A DNA stretch of 64,000 bases from Novosphingopyxis sp965218915 (GTDB taxonomy: Bacteria > Pseudomonadota > Alphaproteobacteria > Sphingomonadales > Sphingomonadaceae). Under the pieces are notes generated by a model, which was not told the origin of the DNA, made no database searches, and saw only the letters and a list, made by a program, of their open reading frames with translations. Where the stretch lies: positions 1,550,001-1,614,000 of the forward strand of contig NZ_OZ244708.1 in the NCBI RefSeq assembly GCF_965218915.1, read 5' to 3'. Positions 53,326 through 62,530 of this stretch are shown here, one piece after another. Numbering within the stretch: the stretch's first letter is position 1; every line of letters starts with the position of its first letter. The position numbers and the translations under genes were made by a program.

Positions 53326-54648
53326 ATGACGATTACCGAATTGCTTGAAACTGCGAGCGCGCTTGGGCCAGTCGAGGCGGCGCTGATGGACACCGCGCGC
53401 TCACTGCAACTTACCCTGTCGATGCATGAGGAGGCCACCCGCCGCTACGAGGCCCTAGCTCGTCACGTGGATCGATCCGGCAGCCCGCTCGAGGACGATG
53501 TGGCGGAGGTCTATCCCTCCGGAAGCTTCGCGATCCACGCAGCGATCCGGTCCAAGATAAAGCGGGATCAGCATGATGTAGATGCGGTTCTCGAAATTTC
53601 TTTGCCATTGGATACCAAGCCGAGTGTCATGCTCGACAAGCTCTATAGCGCGATCGTCAATACGAACGACGAGCGCTATCGGGGGCTGAAGGTCGAGCGG
53701 AACAGCCGTTGCGTCACGGTTCACTACTCCGACGGTGTGACCGTCGACCTCATGCCAGTTGTACGGCTCCCTGGTACGCCGGAGCGAGTGGCAAACCTAT
53801 TTCATGACAAACTTGAGACCGGTGAATCCTACACGAAGGAGGTCAATCCGTCGGGTTTCGCCTCGCATTTCAATCGGACAGTTCAGGTCAGCATGGAATT
53901 CGCCCGACGATTTGAGACCCGGCGTTTGCTGGTTGACGGTCAGTTACTCGCTGATGGACACGTTTTGGTCGAAAAAGCTGAGACGCAGCTGATGCCGACC
54001 CACCTACCGCTTGAGCGCAAGTCGCCGCGCGTGGTCGCGCTGCAACTGCTCAAATGCTTCCGCGACAAACGCTATCGCAAACACGGCGATCACATGGGCC
54101 GCCGCAAACCTCCTTCCGTCGTGATGGCCGCCCTAGCCCTCGATGCGCCTTTGGGCGGCTTTTCCCTCACGGATGAGGTGCTGGCAATCGCCACAACCAT
54201 GCGCGATGCGATCGTGGCGGCCGACCGGCGAGGGGGGCTGATCGAGGTCCGCAACCCCGCTCATCAGGCCGATGAATTCACGGATCGTTGGCCTGAGGAT
54301 CGAACCGCGCAACAACTTTGGGCGGCGGACCTGCGACACTTCGTGACCGAGCTCACGGAACTGCAGCGCCATGAATTCGAACCCGTACGTGTGAAGCGGG
54401 TTTTCGATGATTTGTTTGGCTCCGCCTTAGCCGACCACATCCTCGAGGAACATGCGAAGGCCCAAAACCACTCCATTCTTGGTGGGGCATCGCGCATGTC
54501 GAGTGATGGCAAGCTTCATTCACCAGCGATCGGTCGAGCCTGGGGACGCGCTGGTGCCAAGGGCGGGGTCGGTCTTGGTGTCGGCGCGGGACTCATCGTT
54601 CCGGCGAGAGCGAACACGAGCATGGGAGGTTGGATCCCGCCCGAATGA
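53326..54648 (+). CDS. CBASS cGAS/DncV-like nucleotidyltransferase (CD-NTase)
   Basis: A 440-residue enzyme. The nucleotidyltransferase core is EVYPSGSFAIHAAIRSKIKR (Gly66, Ser67) with QHDVDAVLEI (Asp84, Asp86) and VTVDLMPVVRLPG (Asp141), giving the full metal-binding triad. The C-terminal tail ends SMGGWIPPE; in type II CBASS the E2/E1 protein acts at the CD-NTase C-terminus. On phage infection such enzymes make cyclic nucleotides that switch on the effector. The stop overlaps the next start (ATGA). The product nucleotide cannot be predicted. Confidence 0.9.
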   Translation: MTITELLETASALGPVEAALMDTARSLQLTLSMHEEATRRYEALARHVDRSGSPLEDDVAEVYPSGSFAIHAAIRSKIKRDQHDVDAVLEISLPLDTKPSVMLDKLYSAIVNTNDERYRGLKVERNSRCVTVHYSDGVTVDLMPVVRLPGTPERVANLFHDKLETGESYTKEVNPSGFASHFNRTVQVSMEFARRFETRRLLVDGQLLADGHVLVEKAETQLMPTHLPLERKSPRVVALQLLKCFRDKRYRKHGDHMGRRKPPSVVMAALALDAPLGGFSLTDEVLAIATTMRDAIVAADRRGGLIEVRNPAHQADEFTDRWPEDRTAQQLWAADLRHFVTELTELQRHEFEPVRVKRVFDDLFGSALADHILEEHAKAQNHSILGGASRMSSDGKLHSPAIGRAWGRAGAKGGVGLGVGAGLIVPARANTSMGGWIPPE

Positions 54649-55199
54649 CGCTCGACCAGCAGATTGAGGACATGGCGCAGGCGCTACCGCATTGGCAATG
54701 TTCGCGACTTGATGATCGAACGGCTAGTTGGACCGGTGTACTGCAGCCTTACGAGACCGCCTATACAGTGCGCATCGAGCACGCCGTGCCGCTTGTTATC
54801 GAATACAAGTCACTGCTCTATGTCCAACCACTTATCGAGGTCTTGAGCCCCCGATTGAAGGAGCAGCGGGACGCGGAGGAAGGGCCGCTGCCCCATGTTT
54901 ATTGGCGACACCCTCGGATTGCCCGTCCTGGTCCATTTCTATGCGTCTTCGATGCTGACGCACGCGAGTGGACCTTGAGTGATCCGCTTTCGACGACAAC
55001 GATCCCGTTCGCCCTAAACTGGCTGCAATCCTACGAGCTATGGCTCGTGACCAAGAAATGGCTAGGCTTGGGACGCCATGCCGGGAAGGAACGTGCAGGT
55101 GCCGAATTCTCCGGATACAAGCAATCTGGCTCCAATGCCGGCGGGCGTTCGTTCGTCGGGAACGCGTCAGGACCTGAGACCTCAACTTCCGTGGGATAA
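54645..55199 (+). CDS. CBASS E2-like protein (Cap2-type, without E1 domain)
   Basis: A 184-residue protein resembling the E2 half of Cap2. VYWRHPRIARPGPFLCVFDA holds the candidate catalytic Cys100, and DPLSTTTIPFALNWLQSYEL plus LVTKKWLGLGRH match the conserved C-terminal E2 region (a Trp-rich helix, then a glycine-rich motif). There is no E1 or JAB partner gene, as in short type II CBASS. Expected role: attach or condition the CD-NTase C-terminus to prime its activity. The last about 40 residues overlap the patatin gene in another frame. Confidence 0.82.
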   Translation: MTLDQQIEDMAQALPHWQCSRLDDRTASWTGVLQPYETAYTVRIEHAVPLVIEYKSLLYVQPLIEVLSPRLKEQRDAEEGPLPHVYWRHPRIARPGPFLCVFDADAREWTLSDPLSTTTIPFALNWLQSYELWLVTKKWLGLGRHAGKERAGAEFSGYKQSGSNAGGRSFVGNASGPETSTSVG

Positions 55200-56199
55200 T
55201 GGTCAAGAGTTTCGCATCCTATCGATCGATGGCGGCGGCATAAGGGGCATACTTCCCGCGACCATCCTCGACGAGTGTGAGCGCCGCTTCTTGAATGGAG
55301 CATCGGCTGGAACCTGTTTCGACATGATCGCGGGCACGTCGACCGGTGGCATAATCGCCTTGGGGCTTGCAGCGGGCATGAAGGCGGGCCATATCCTTAC
55401 GCTATATAAGGATCATGGCGAGGAGATCTTTCCACCGTTGGTCACGACGGGGCGATCACGCGGATTTTTAGCCAGACTAAGCCGAAAGGCCGCCGATGTG
55501 CGGTCCGTCCGCTATGACCCGGCCGCTCTTCGCTCCCTACTCGAACGCAACTTCGGACGGATGGTGCTAGGGGAAGCTGACCGTCGCTTGGTCATCCCCA
55601 CCTTCGATGCTCACACCAAGGTCAATATCCTCAAGACGCCGCACCATCCTGATTTTCAGAAGGATTGGCGGACCGCGATGGTCGATGTAGCGCTGGCCAC
55701 TTCGGCAGCGCCAACGTACTTGCCACCGCATCGCATAGGAACCCAATTCTACGCTGATGGCGGCATCTGGGCGAACAATCCGATCATGCTGGCGCTTGTC
55801 GACGCCTTGACCTGTCACGCGATCGACCGACACTGCATCCGCATCCTGTCCCTCGGCTGCGGGTCCGGCGAATTGCGGATGACCGAGAGGCAAATTAGCG
55901 CGGGTGGTCTGTGGGATTGGCGTGACATTATTTCGGTCGCGATGGAGCTAAGTGGTCAAAACGCTGATGGGCAAGCGGGTCTCCTGATTGGTCGTGACAA
56001 CCTGTGCCGCGTCGACGATCCCGATCAGGTTTATCCCATAGCGCTGGATGATGTCATAGAGGCGCAGACAGTCTTACCCGCAACCGGCCAGCGGCTCTTC
56101 GATGAGAACCTTGAGAACCTTCGAGGTTTCTTCACCTCGCCCCGACCGCCTTACCGGGCGTTTCACGGGCCCCGTGCAAATCATGCAGCCGATGACTAA
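55078..56199 (+). CDS. Patatin-like phospholipase, CBASS effector
   Basis: A 373-residue (or 354 if ATG 55135) phospholipase. Features: oxyanion loop ILSIDGGGIRGILPATILDE, nucleophile IAGTSTGGIIALGLAAG (Ser88) and catalytic Asp in FYADGGIWANNPIMLALVDA (Asp227). In CBASS such proteins are activated by the cyclic nucleotide and degrade the membrane. The gene overlaps the E2-like gene by up to 122 bases, which is long. It completes the CD-NTase/E2/effector set of a type II-short-like system. Confidence 0.88.
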   Translation: MPGRNVQVPNSPDTSNLAPMPAGVRSSGTRQDLRPQLPWDNGQEFRILSIDGGGIRGILPATILDECERRFLNGASAGTCFDMIAGTSTGGIIALGLAAGMKAGHILTLYKDHGEEIFPPLVTTGRSRGFLARLSRKAADVRSVRYDPAALRSLLERNFGRMVLGEADRRLVIPTFDAHTKVNILKTPHHPDFQKDWRTAMVDVALATSAAPTYLPPHRIGTQFYADGGIWANNPIMLALVDALTCHAIDRHCIRILSLGCGSGELRMTERQISAGGLWDWRDIISVAMELSGQNADGQAGLLIGRDNLCRVDDPDQVYPIALDDVIEAQTVLPATGQRLFDENLENLRGFFTSPRPPYRAFHGPRANHAADD

Positions 56200-56512
56200 T
56201 TCGCTCTTGCAATATGCCCCCGTGGGCACCGTACAGTGGCCTTCGTATTGGGGGATTAACGTGCACGCTCATTGTGGTTGCGACCGTGATCATCTTGCGA
56301 AGCCATTCGTATACACATCCGTATACACGCGTTGCCGTTAAGTGGAAAAATAGCGCCGAACCGCGCATTGAGCAACTCGACCCTCTGCTCGCGCAGCAGA
56401 CGGTCGATCACCGCCTTCGCGGCTAGAACAGGGCCGTTTGCAGACTGTCGGCTTCTAACAGATCGAAGCTGAAAAGCTGCCATTCGGCTCACGACTCAAA
56501 TGGCAGACGTTC
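56200..56512. other. Intergenic region with tandem GTATACAC motifs
   Basis: About 310 bases between the convergent ends of the patatin and membrane-protein genes. It holds two copies of CGTATACAC (56308-56316, 56320-56328) 12 bases apart. A minus-strand frame at 56256-56492 reads LAAKAVIDRLLREQRVELLN and could be a remnant of some gene end, not identified. No terminator was seen. Confidence 0.45.
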
Positions 56513-57856
56513 TCAGACTTGGCAGCTGTCACTAGTCTTCATCTCGATTTTGAACACGAGATCATATTCGGGCCGCGTCCCGCGCGACCAGTCGTCTTTC
56601 TTGAGTGAAATCGTGTGTGGAGCTCTCGCGAGTTCAAAATCTCCAAGCGCCTCGATCTTTCGCTCGACCCGCTTGGTCGGCGCTGAATTGCTCGCTTTAA
56701 GCAGGAGATAAAGCGCCGCCTGCGCAAACAGCGCGCGCGCCTCTTCATCATCATCGGGCGCATTAACGTTCAATTTCAGCTTGAGCTGTTCTGCGCAACT
56801 CGCTTGGCCCTCAATGTAATAGGCGATGTTGTTTCGAGGAAATCCCTTACCAATAGGTTTGAGGTTGGTTTCTGCGAACCATCTTCCTTCATATCCCTGA
56901 TGATAACCTCGCGTTTCGAGCTCGAAGACCTGCATGAAGTCTTTTGCTGACCACGGCGACCAACCATCTTTCAGGTCGACTTCAGGCGGCAACTTCTCGC
57001 GCTTCAGAACCGCTTCAACATCTTTGAAGAGTTTACGTATCTCCTCTTTCGTTTCGGGGCGCTCGCACTGCATGACCCTTTGCCAGCGTTCGAGGTAGTC
57101 GAGATTGGTGCGACACCTGATGGCAGCCTGCCGCTTAGAGTACTTTAGGAGATTCTTATCAATCCAGAGCGACAGGCTGGCGAAGATCCTCTCATAGGCC
57201 ATGTAGACACCAAGGCCGAACAGAAACGGGAGAAACAGCAGCGAGAGAAGGATCGGGATTATGAAGGCGCGAAGTGTATCGAGCCCATTGATATCCTCAT
57301 ATCCCGTCCATGTCTGCCAAAGGCTGAGGGCGAGATAAGACAGGCCTACGATCGTGAGGATCGCACCGAGCAGTTTTTCGACTGCCGCGTGTTCCTCCTT
57401 CATTTTCGCCATCTCGTGCATCAGCGTGATGAAGGTCAGGACCGGAAGCGCGACCAACTCGACTAAAAGCGAGAAACTATGCAGCTCGATAATGAAGATG
57501 AGCACTGCCGTGACGTTTATGACGTCTCGAATGATCTTGCCCATGTGCCGTTTGTCTGACGCCAGCTTATGCGCCTCGAACATTGCTACCAGCGCGAATG
57601 TGATTGCCCAGGTGAGGATCGAGTAGATGAAATCGGTCGTCCAGATGCCGCGCCAATGCAGCAACCAAATTGTGCCCATGATGTAGAGCGCCGCTATGGC
57701 GACCACCCTGAGAATGACCGGTTGACAGAAGGCTTTGACAACGCTGCCTAGCGATTGCCGAATCTTCGGCATCGCCAGCATCCAGATCAGGAAAAGCCCG
57801 ATCCAGATGAGTGTAGCAATCTCGCGATTGGTCAATTGCTTGAGAAGCTCGACCAT
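56513..57856 (-). CDS. Multi-pass membrane protein with cytosolic C-terminal domain
   Basis: A 447-residue protein not recognised by name. Residues about 10-230 hold about seven membrane segments (for example IATLIWIGLFLIWMLAMP, VVAIAALYIMGTIWLLHW, LLVELVALPVLTFITLMH). The C-terminal about 220 residues are soluble, with a helical stretch (YLERWQRVMQCERPETKEEI) then a globular part (ARALFAQAALYLLLKA, VERKIEALGDFELARAPHTI). It is the last gene of a four-gene minus-strand cluster with 32 bases after the nuclease-like gene. In a defence system it could be the membrane-damaging effector, but this is inference. Confidence 0.75.
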   Translation of the reverse strand: MVELLKQLTNREIATLIWIGLFLIWMLAMPKIRQSLGSVVKAFCQPVILRVVAIAALYIMGTIWLLHWRGIWTTDFIYSILTWAITFALVAMFEAHKLASDKRHMGKIIRDVINVTAVLIFIIELHSFSLLVELVALPVLTFITLMHEMAKMKEEHAAVEKLLGAILTIVGLSYLALSLWQTWTGYEDINGLDTLRAFIIPILLSLLFLPFLFGLGVYMAYERIFASLSLWIDKNLLKYSKRQAAIRCRTNLDYLERWQRVMQCERPETKEEIRKLFKDVEAVLKREKLPPEVDLKDGWSPWSAKDFMQVFELETRGYHQGYEGRWFAETNLKPIGKGFPRNNIAYYIEGQASCAEQLKLKLNVNAPDDDEEARALFAQAALYLLLKASNSAPTKRVERKIEALGDFELARAPHTISLKKDDWSRGTRPEYDLVFKIEMKTSDSCQV

Positions 57857-57888
57857 CTCAATGATATTGGGCGCCTAGCCGTCGGCGC

Positions 57889-60800
57889 CTATCGCTCCTG
57901 CGCTTGCTTCGCTGCCATCAGCTCGATGTGCTGGTCGGTGAGGTCCGCCGCTTCGTAGACATTTAGTGCGCGCTTCAGGACTGGAAGATTGGTGAGAAAA
58001 CGGGGCTCATCCATGCCATTGTTCCAGATAGCGGGAATGAGATAGTAGGCGCCGAACTGACGATACATCGCCAGGAACGTATCTAGATTACGGTCGCTCG
58101 TGGCCTCCGTTACGAGCGACCGCGCAGTGAATCCGACAATTCGGCCGGATTCCATCTCTGCGCGGTCAGGGTTCGCGCTAATCTGGATCGAGTAGTGATA
58201 GCGATCGATGTTTGGTATTCGCCGGATGATTGAGAGGCGGATGAGGTCATTTTCGTCATAGGGTCCAATGCGCTCGCGCCACCGTTCAAATATCTTGGTT
58301 GCAGCTGCTTCGTCCTCAAACAGCAGCGCGTAGAACGGCGGATATCCTTCCTCGTTTCCAAGGAACCCTGCGCCGCACCAGTTTGCCGCGTCCCAAAGAT
58401 GGAGATCGATGATGGTGCGGATACCATAATCTCGGTGGCTCTCGCCGCGCGGTTCACGCTCGCGAAGCTCGTCGCGCGATTTTCCAGATTGCTTTGCCAC
58501 CAGGCCTTCGATGTCGATGCGTTCGATCTTGGGCCGTGTTCGCGGAGGGTATGGCCGACATTCCGTCTCGACGAGATCGGACGCGCGCGTGAGGTGTCGG
58601 GAGAATATGCGATGATAACTGTTTGGCGAGGTGGTCGCGATTGTCATCCGGTCGATCGCCCGTTCCTCGCGCGTTAAGGCCGTTAGGACGTTCTCGGTGT
58701 CAGGAACGATGCAGGTCGCATCCAGAAGCTGCGCGGCGACGCTCGGCCAGAGATCGCGAATGACCGCTTGTTCGCTAAACCCCGTCGGCGGCAACGATGT
58801 GGGCCATTGAAGCGAGCCCACCATACGGTCGCGATCGATCGAGAACGTGGGCTGTTCGCACGTATCGTCTTCCGACACTTCGATCGTGAAATGTTCGGTG
58901 TGCGGCATGATCCGATGCTCGATCGCGGTCGCGAGGAAGGCTTCGAGACTGCTCAACAACATCTCGGCAACCAGAATGCCGTTGTCACTTCCAGGCGTAC
59001 GGACATCGACCGTCATACCCAATATGCGTGTGGTGAAGCGCTGGGTCTTGCTCGTCTCATTGAGGATCGGGCAATTCTCAGGCCTTTGTGATCCGATCGG
59101 CTGGCTGAGCATCACCGAGAACATTTGCGCCACGTTTTCGGGCGTCTCGGCTTCGGGAATGCTGCCATCATCGCGAAGGACGTCCTCATAGCCGAGCGCG
59201 TACAGCAGCGCCGTACGCACAAGGAAAATCTCGTTCTGCTCAAGGACATCCGGCCAATCGGCGAGGCAGGCCAATTCGTCATCCGACAGGTTCAGTATCT
59301 GACTTCCGGCGCTGATTTCGAACTCTTCGATCTGCTTGCCAAACTGCGCGCGCGCTTCGTCGCTATAAGGAAGCCCCGCGACCACCCCTCTGAGTAGCGG
59401 CAGCGCGACAGCGATGTCTGGATAATGGCGAAGGTCGAGGGACAGGCTGATCCAGATCTTTAGCAGAACGCCAAAACGGAGCGGAAGTCGGTCGCCTTCT
59501 TCGACCTCGATCAACATGGTGGAGATAGCGAAGATGCAGGTCGCTCGTGCTGCCCAGGACAGTCCCGCACTACGATACGCGATCGCCAGATGGGAGAGTG
59601 CATCTTCGAGACTGTGGCTGTGTTCCTTCTTGGTGAGATGCAGGACGGCCTTCGAGAGCAGCCTGATCATCTCGAAATGCCTGGTCAGCTCAAGCTTCTT
59701 CGCGCGGCGCAGCAGGAGTAAGGCCCCTTGCGACTCACCTTCACGCTCCGCCACGAAATCCGCGAGTTTGTCGATCAATTCGGCGTAAGCGGGATCGTCA
59801 CCGGCCACCGCCTCTGCGGCCTCTATCAGATTTGCGACACGCTCCGCATCGAACTCGCCGAGCCCTTTGGCTCGATCAACAATGTCGACGTAACCGCGCC
59901 AAATGGCGGTCAGCGCATCGGCATCCCCGCTCATTGCCGCCCAGTTCATCTCGATGTGTAGCAGTGCTGCGTCGGCCTCGAGCTGGTTGTTCGGTCGCTC
60001 GCCGTCTTCGCTCATAGGCGTCAGCAGCTCGGCGATCCTAGCGATGCGCTTGTCGAGCTGAACGGCTTCCCGGCCCGCGTGTCCGTGGAGCACCGCGGTG
60101 AACAGAAGTTGGCCCAGGTTGACGAGAAATCCGAGCGTTCGCGCGTGCAAGGCTTCGCTGGCGAGCGCTTCGATTGCATCAAACTCATCCTCGAGAAAGG
60201 CGAAATCGTCGTACCACCAGACCGCCGTCCAGATGCGCTCGTATCGAGCTTCTACCCTCTGATGGAGGTTGCCATGCTTGTCCGCGAGACGGATCGCGCG
60301 ATCGAACCGCCCGTCAGTCTCGACCTTGGGCTTTTCCATTCCACGCGACAGCTTTGCCGCGACGAGGGCGTCAAGAACATGATCGCGGCCGATCCCCGGC
60401 CCGGAAGCCGCACGAGCTAGGTCTCTTTCGATTTCTTCAAGTTGCTGCAGGCGGGAATAGTCGGTCGGGCCAAGCTTGCTCTCGTCGGTGATTTCCTTGC
60501 CGACCCCGAGATAGTTGTAGGCAAGGTCCTTGCGCCCATGGTCGAGAACCTGGTCGATGACCCAGGTGCGGTCGTGGATCGTGATCGGAACGCCGGTGCT
60601 TTGTAAAAGCTCGTCTTCGAGCGCCGCGCGCTCCTTCGATTTGATATACTGGCTCGTCAAGCAAATGATGCGGTCATAGCTGCGACCGGTCTTTATGAGC
60701 CCGTCGACATCCTCGCGAATCTTTCGCTTCCATTCCCCCTTCGCGCTGAATGCAAAGCCCCAGCGTTCGCGGCCCGAATTGGCTTCGCCCTCGAAGAAGA

Positions 60801-61119
60801 TATCGCTAAGTTCGTCGGCGACGGGAAAGCTCTCGCCGTCAGCCTTGCTGTCGCCTCCGCCATCTGGCCCGGTTTGCGCTCTAAGGTTGGGACAGATCGC
60901 GCGTTCACAGAGTTTTCGGCAAAAAATCTCGAAATCGTGAGTCTGGTTACGCCGGGTCAGCGTCTCAAGGTGATGATCGAAGACCGCTCTGTCGAGCTCA
61001 TAGTCCGTCCGACCAGCGGTGTCGGAATAGATTTCCGGACGCCTTTCCCGCAGGAACTGGGACGGCAGGATGTCGTGAGAATCATCGTCGGAATCGGTCG
61101 GGGCAGAAGCGCTCGCCAT
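57889..61119 (-). CDS. Large protein: Mrr-like nuclease domain plus helical-repeat region
   Basis: A 1076-residue protein. Residues about 60-210 look like an Mrr-like PD-(D/E)xK nuclease: HDFEIFCRKLCERA, then QTGPDGGGDSKADGESFPVA (Asp90, Asp94) and RWGFAFSAKGEWKRKI (Lys127). I have seen this wording in N-terminal domains of defence proteins. IICLTSQYIKSKERAALEDE and IHDRTWVIDQVLDHGRKDLA follow. Residues about 230-620 are helical and repeat-like, the rest mixed and unrecognised. ATG 61119 is chosen over a start at 61167. It is flanked by a second nuclease-like gene upstream and a membrane protein downstream. Confidence 0.75.
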   Translation of the reverse strand: MASASAPTDSDDDSHDILPSQFLRERRPEIYSDTAGRTDYELDRAVFDHHLETLTRRNQTHDFEIFCRKLCERAICPNLRAQTGPDGGGDSKADGESFPVADELSDIFFEGEANSGRERWGFAFSAKGEWKRKIREDVDGLIKTGRSYDRIICLTSQYIKSKERAALEDELLQSTGVPITIHDRTWVIDQVLDHGRKDLAYNYLGVGKEITDESKLGPTDYSRLQQLEEIERDLARAASGPGIGRDHVLDALVAAKLSRGMEKPKVETDGRFDRAIRLADKHGNLHQRVEARYERIWTAVWWYDDFAFLEDEFDAIEALASEALHARTLGFLVNLGQLLFTAVLHGHAGREAVQLDKRIARIAELLTPMSEDGERPNNQLEADAALLHIEMNWAAMSGDADALTAIWRGYVDIVDRAKGLGEFDAERVANLIEAAEAVAGDDPAYAELIDKLADFVAEREGESQGALLLLRRAKKLELTRHFEMIRLLSKAVLHLTKKEHSHSLEDALSHLAIAYRSAGLSWAARATCIFAISTMLIEVEEGDRLPLRFGVLLKIWISLSLDLRHYPDIAVALPLLRGVVAGLPYSDEARAQFGKQIEEFEISAGSQILNLSDDELACLADWPDVLEQNEIFLVRTALLYALGYEDVLRDDGSIPEAETPENVAQMFSVMLSQPIGSQRPENCPILNETSKTQRFTTRILGMTVDVRTPGSDNGILVAEMLLSSLEAFLATAIEHRIMPHTEHFTIEVSEDDTCEQPTFSIDRDRMVGSLQWPTSLPPTGFSEQAVIRDLWPSVAAQLLDATCIVPDTENVLTALTREERAIDRMTIATTSPNSYHRIFSRHLTRASDLVETECRPYPPRTRPKIERIDIEGLVAKQSGKSRDELREREPRGESHRDYGIRTIIDLHLWDAANWCGAGFLGNEEGYPPFYALLFEDEAAATKIFERWRERIGPYDENDLIRLSIIRRIPNIDRYHYSIQISANPDRAEMESGRIVGFTARSLVTEATSDRNLDTFLAMYRQFGAYYLIPAIWNNGMDEPRFLTNLPVLKRALNVYEAADLTDQHIELMAAKQAQER

Positions 61120-61191
61120 GGGAACAGGATTAGAACAAATTCGCGCGTACGTCCATGCTACCAGCAACCGGATCGGGGCATTACCCTGACA

Positions 61192-62514
61192 TCAAGACGA
61201 ACCCGGATACTCCTCGACGTCCAACAACTGCTCCTGCATCTTGCCTTCGACGAAATAGCCAAGGTCGCGGCGAATATCCTCGGCTTTTTGAGCCTCCTCT
61301 GCTGTCCAATCAACGGTGTCGAGATAAACCAGATCTTCCGACGATCCATCGCCGCCGGGGGCATCGAGGCCGATGCCGACAATGTAGCGTGCATGCGGGC
61401 GAGCAGCCTTTGCAGCGTAGCAACGAAGAACCAGTTCCTGCGACCTCTGCGTTCGGTACTCCTCATATTGGTCGCGGCGCGCGCCAGGCCCCATCAACAA
61501 CACATAGAGGACATTCGGATCCTGTGATGGAAGAATAGACCCAATGCAGCCGCCGCGCGCGCGCTCGGCGCGATCCTCGATCGCCTGTGAGAGGAGGCGT
61601 CTGTAGAACCGGCTTTCACTGGCCATGACCCGAACGAGGCACTCGTGGTCTGACATCGTCGTTTCGTTGCCAAACTGGAGTTCCTCGGCGAGGTAGAGCC
61701 GGGTCACTCGATCGACCAGCCGGTCCCACAGTCGATGGCGGCGGTTGAGTTCTCGGCCCTCACGAAACGGTTGTTGCGCTTCCACTTGCCGCCATAGGTT
61801 CGGCTGGAGCACGAAATCTTGCTGGGTGTCGGGGAACGTGCGGCCATGATGGAGATAATAGGCAAGCAGATCTGCTTCCGTCGGGGCTCCCTTGAATTTG
61901 CCCCCAGCGACGAGATCGGCTTTTGCGTTGAGATATTCCACGAAGTCGCTGATGGTATCGAGTTCTCGCATAACCAAAGCGAGTGAAACATCATCGAAGA
62001 CGTGGAGGAAGCCGTTTGCTTCGGGCACGGTTCCGATACGGAGCGGCGCCTCGTCGCCTGTGGCGGTAAAATCCAATCCAAGCATTGGCTGACCGGTTAC
62101 ACGACGGCAATGTCCCGCTGCACCTGTCGCGACGCAAATACGGTGAATTTTGAGAGTGTCAGGAGGCGGCAGGTCGATTGGCAACGGTTCTGTTGCCTTG
62201 GCGTCGAGAAATATGCGGGTCGGCTGACTTCGAAGCCAACGTTCGGCCTGTTGCACCTGATGGGCAGATTTTGCGATGGCGCGCGAATACCAACGCTTCC
62301 AGTCCAGGTCGGGATTATTCGTTTCCGGATAGGCGCAGCTCTTGTCCGAAAAGAGGAGGACGTCGCTGCGAAAGACGACCATGAGGTCGATCATTTCCTT
62401 CGCGGCCTTCTTGAACAAGTTTGGGTATGTCCACAGCGCAAAGAACGATTGCTCGCATAACGAGGCAAGAAGTGCTTCGGACTCTGTCAGCCCTTCGGAT
62501 TTTGTGAAGGGCAT
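61192..62514 (-). CDS. Nuclease-like protein of unknown family
   Basis: A 440-residue protein. The N-terminal region looks like a PD-(D/E)xK fold: LCEQSFFALWTYPNLFKKAA then KEMIDLMVVFRSDVLLFSDK (Glu21, Asp43, Asp57, Lys58), a spacing similar to NERD-like nucleases. It then has WKRWYSRAIAKSAHQVQQAE. The middle contains several Asp/Arg-rich helices, and the C-terminal part shows VLYVLLMGPGARRDQYEEYR. No family name is known to me. It begins 16 bases after the HEPN-like gene and lies 72 bases before the Mrr-like gene, all on one strand. Confidence 0.6.
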   Translation of the reverse strand: MPFTKSEGLTESEALLASLCEQSFFALWTYPNLFKKAAKEMIDLMVVFRSDVLLFSDKSCAYPETNNPDLDWKRWYSRAIAKSAHQVQQAERWLRSQPTRIFLDAKATEPLPIDLPPPDTLKIHRICVATGAAGHCRRVTGQPMLGLDFTATGDEAPLRIGTVPEANGFLHVFDDVSLALVMRELDTISDFVEYLNAKADLVAGGKFKGAPTEADLLAYYLHHGRTFPDTQQDFVLQPNLWRQVEAQQPFREGRELNRRHRLWDRLVDRVTRLYLAEELQFGNETTMSDHECLVRVMASESRFYRRLLSQAIEDRAERARGGCIGSILPSQDPNVLYVLLMGPGARRDQYEEYRTQRSQELVLRCYAAKAARPHARYIVGIGLDAPGGDGSSEDLVYLDTVDWTAEEAQKAEDIRRDLGYFVEGKMQEQLLDVEEYPGSS

Positions 62515-62530
62515 TCGCCGTAACCCTTGT

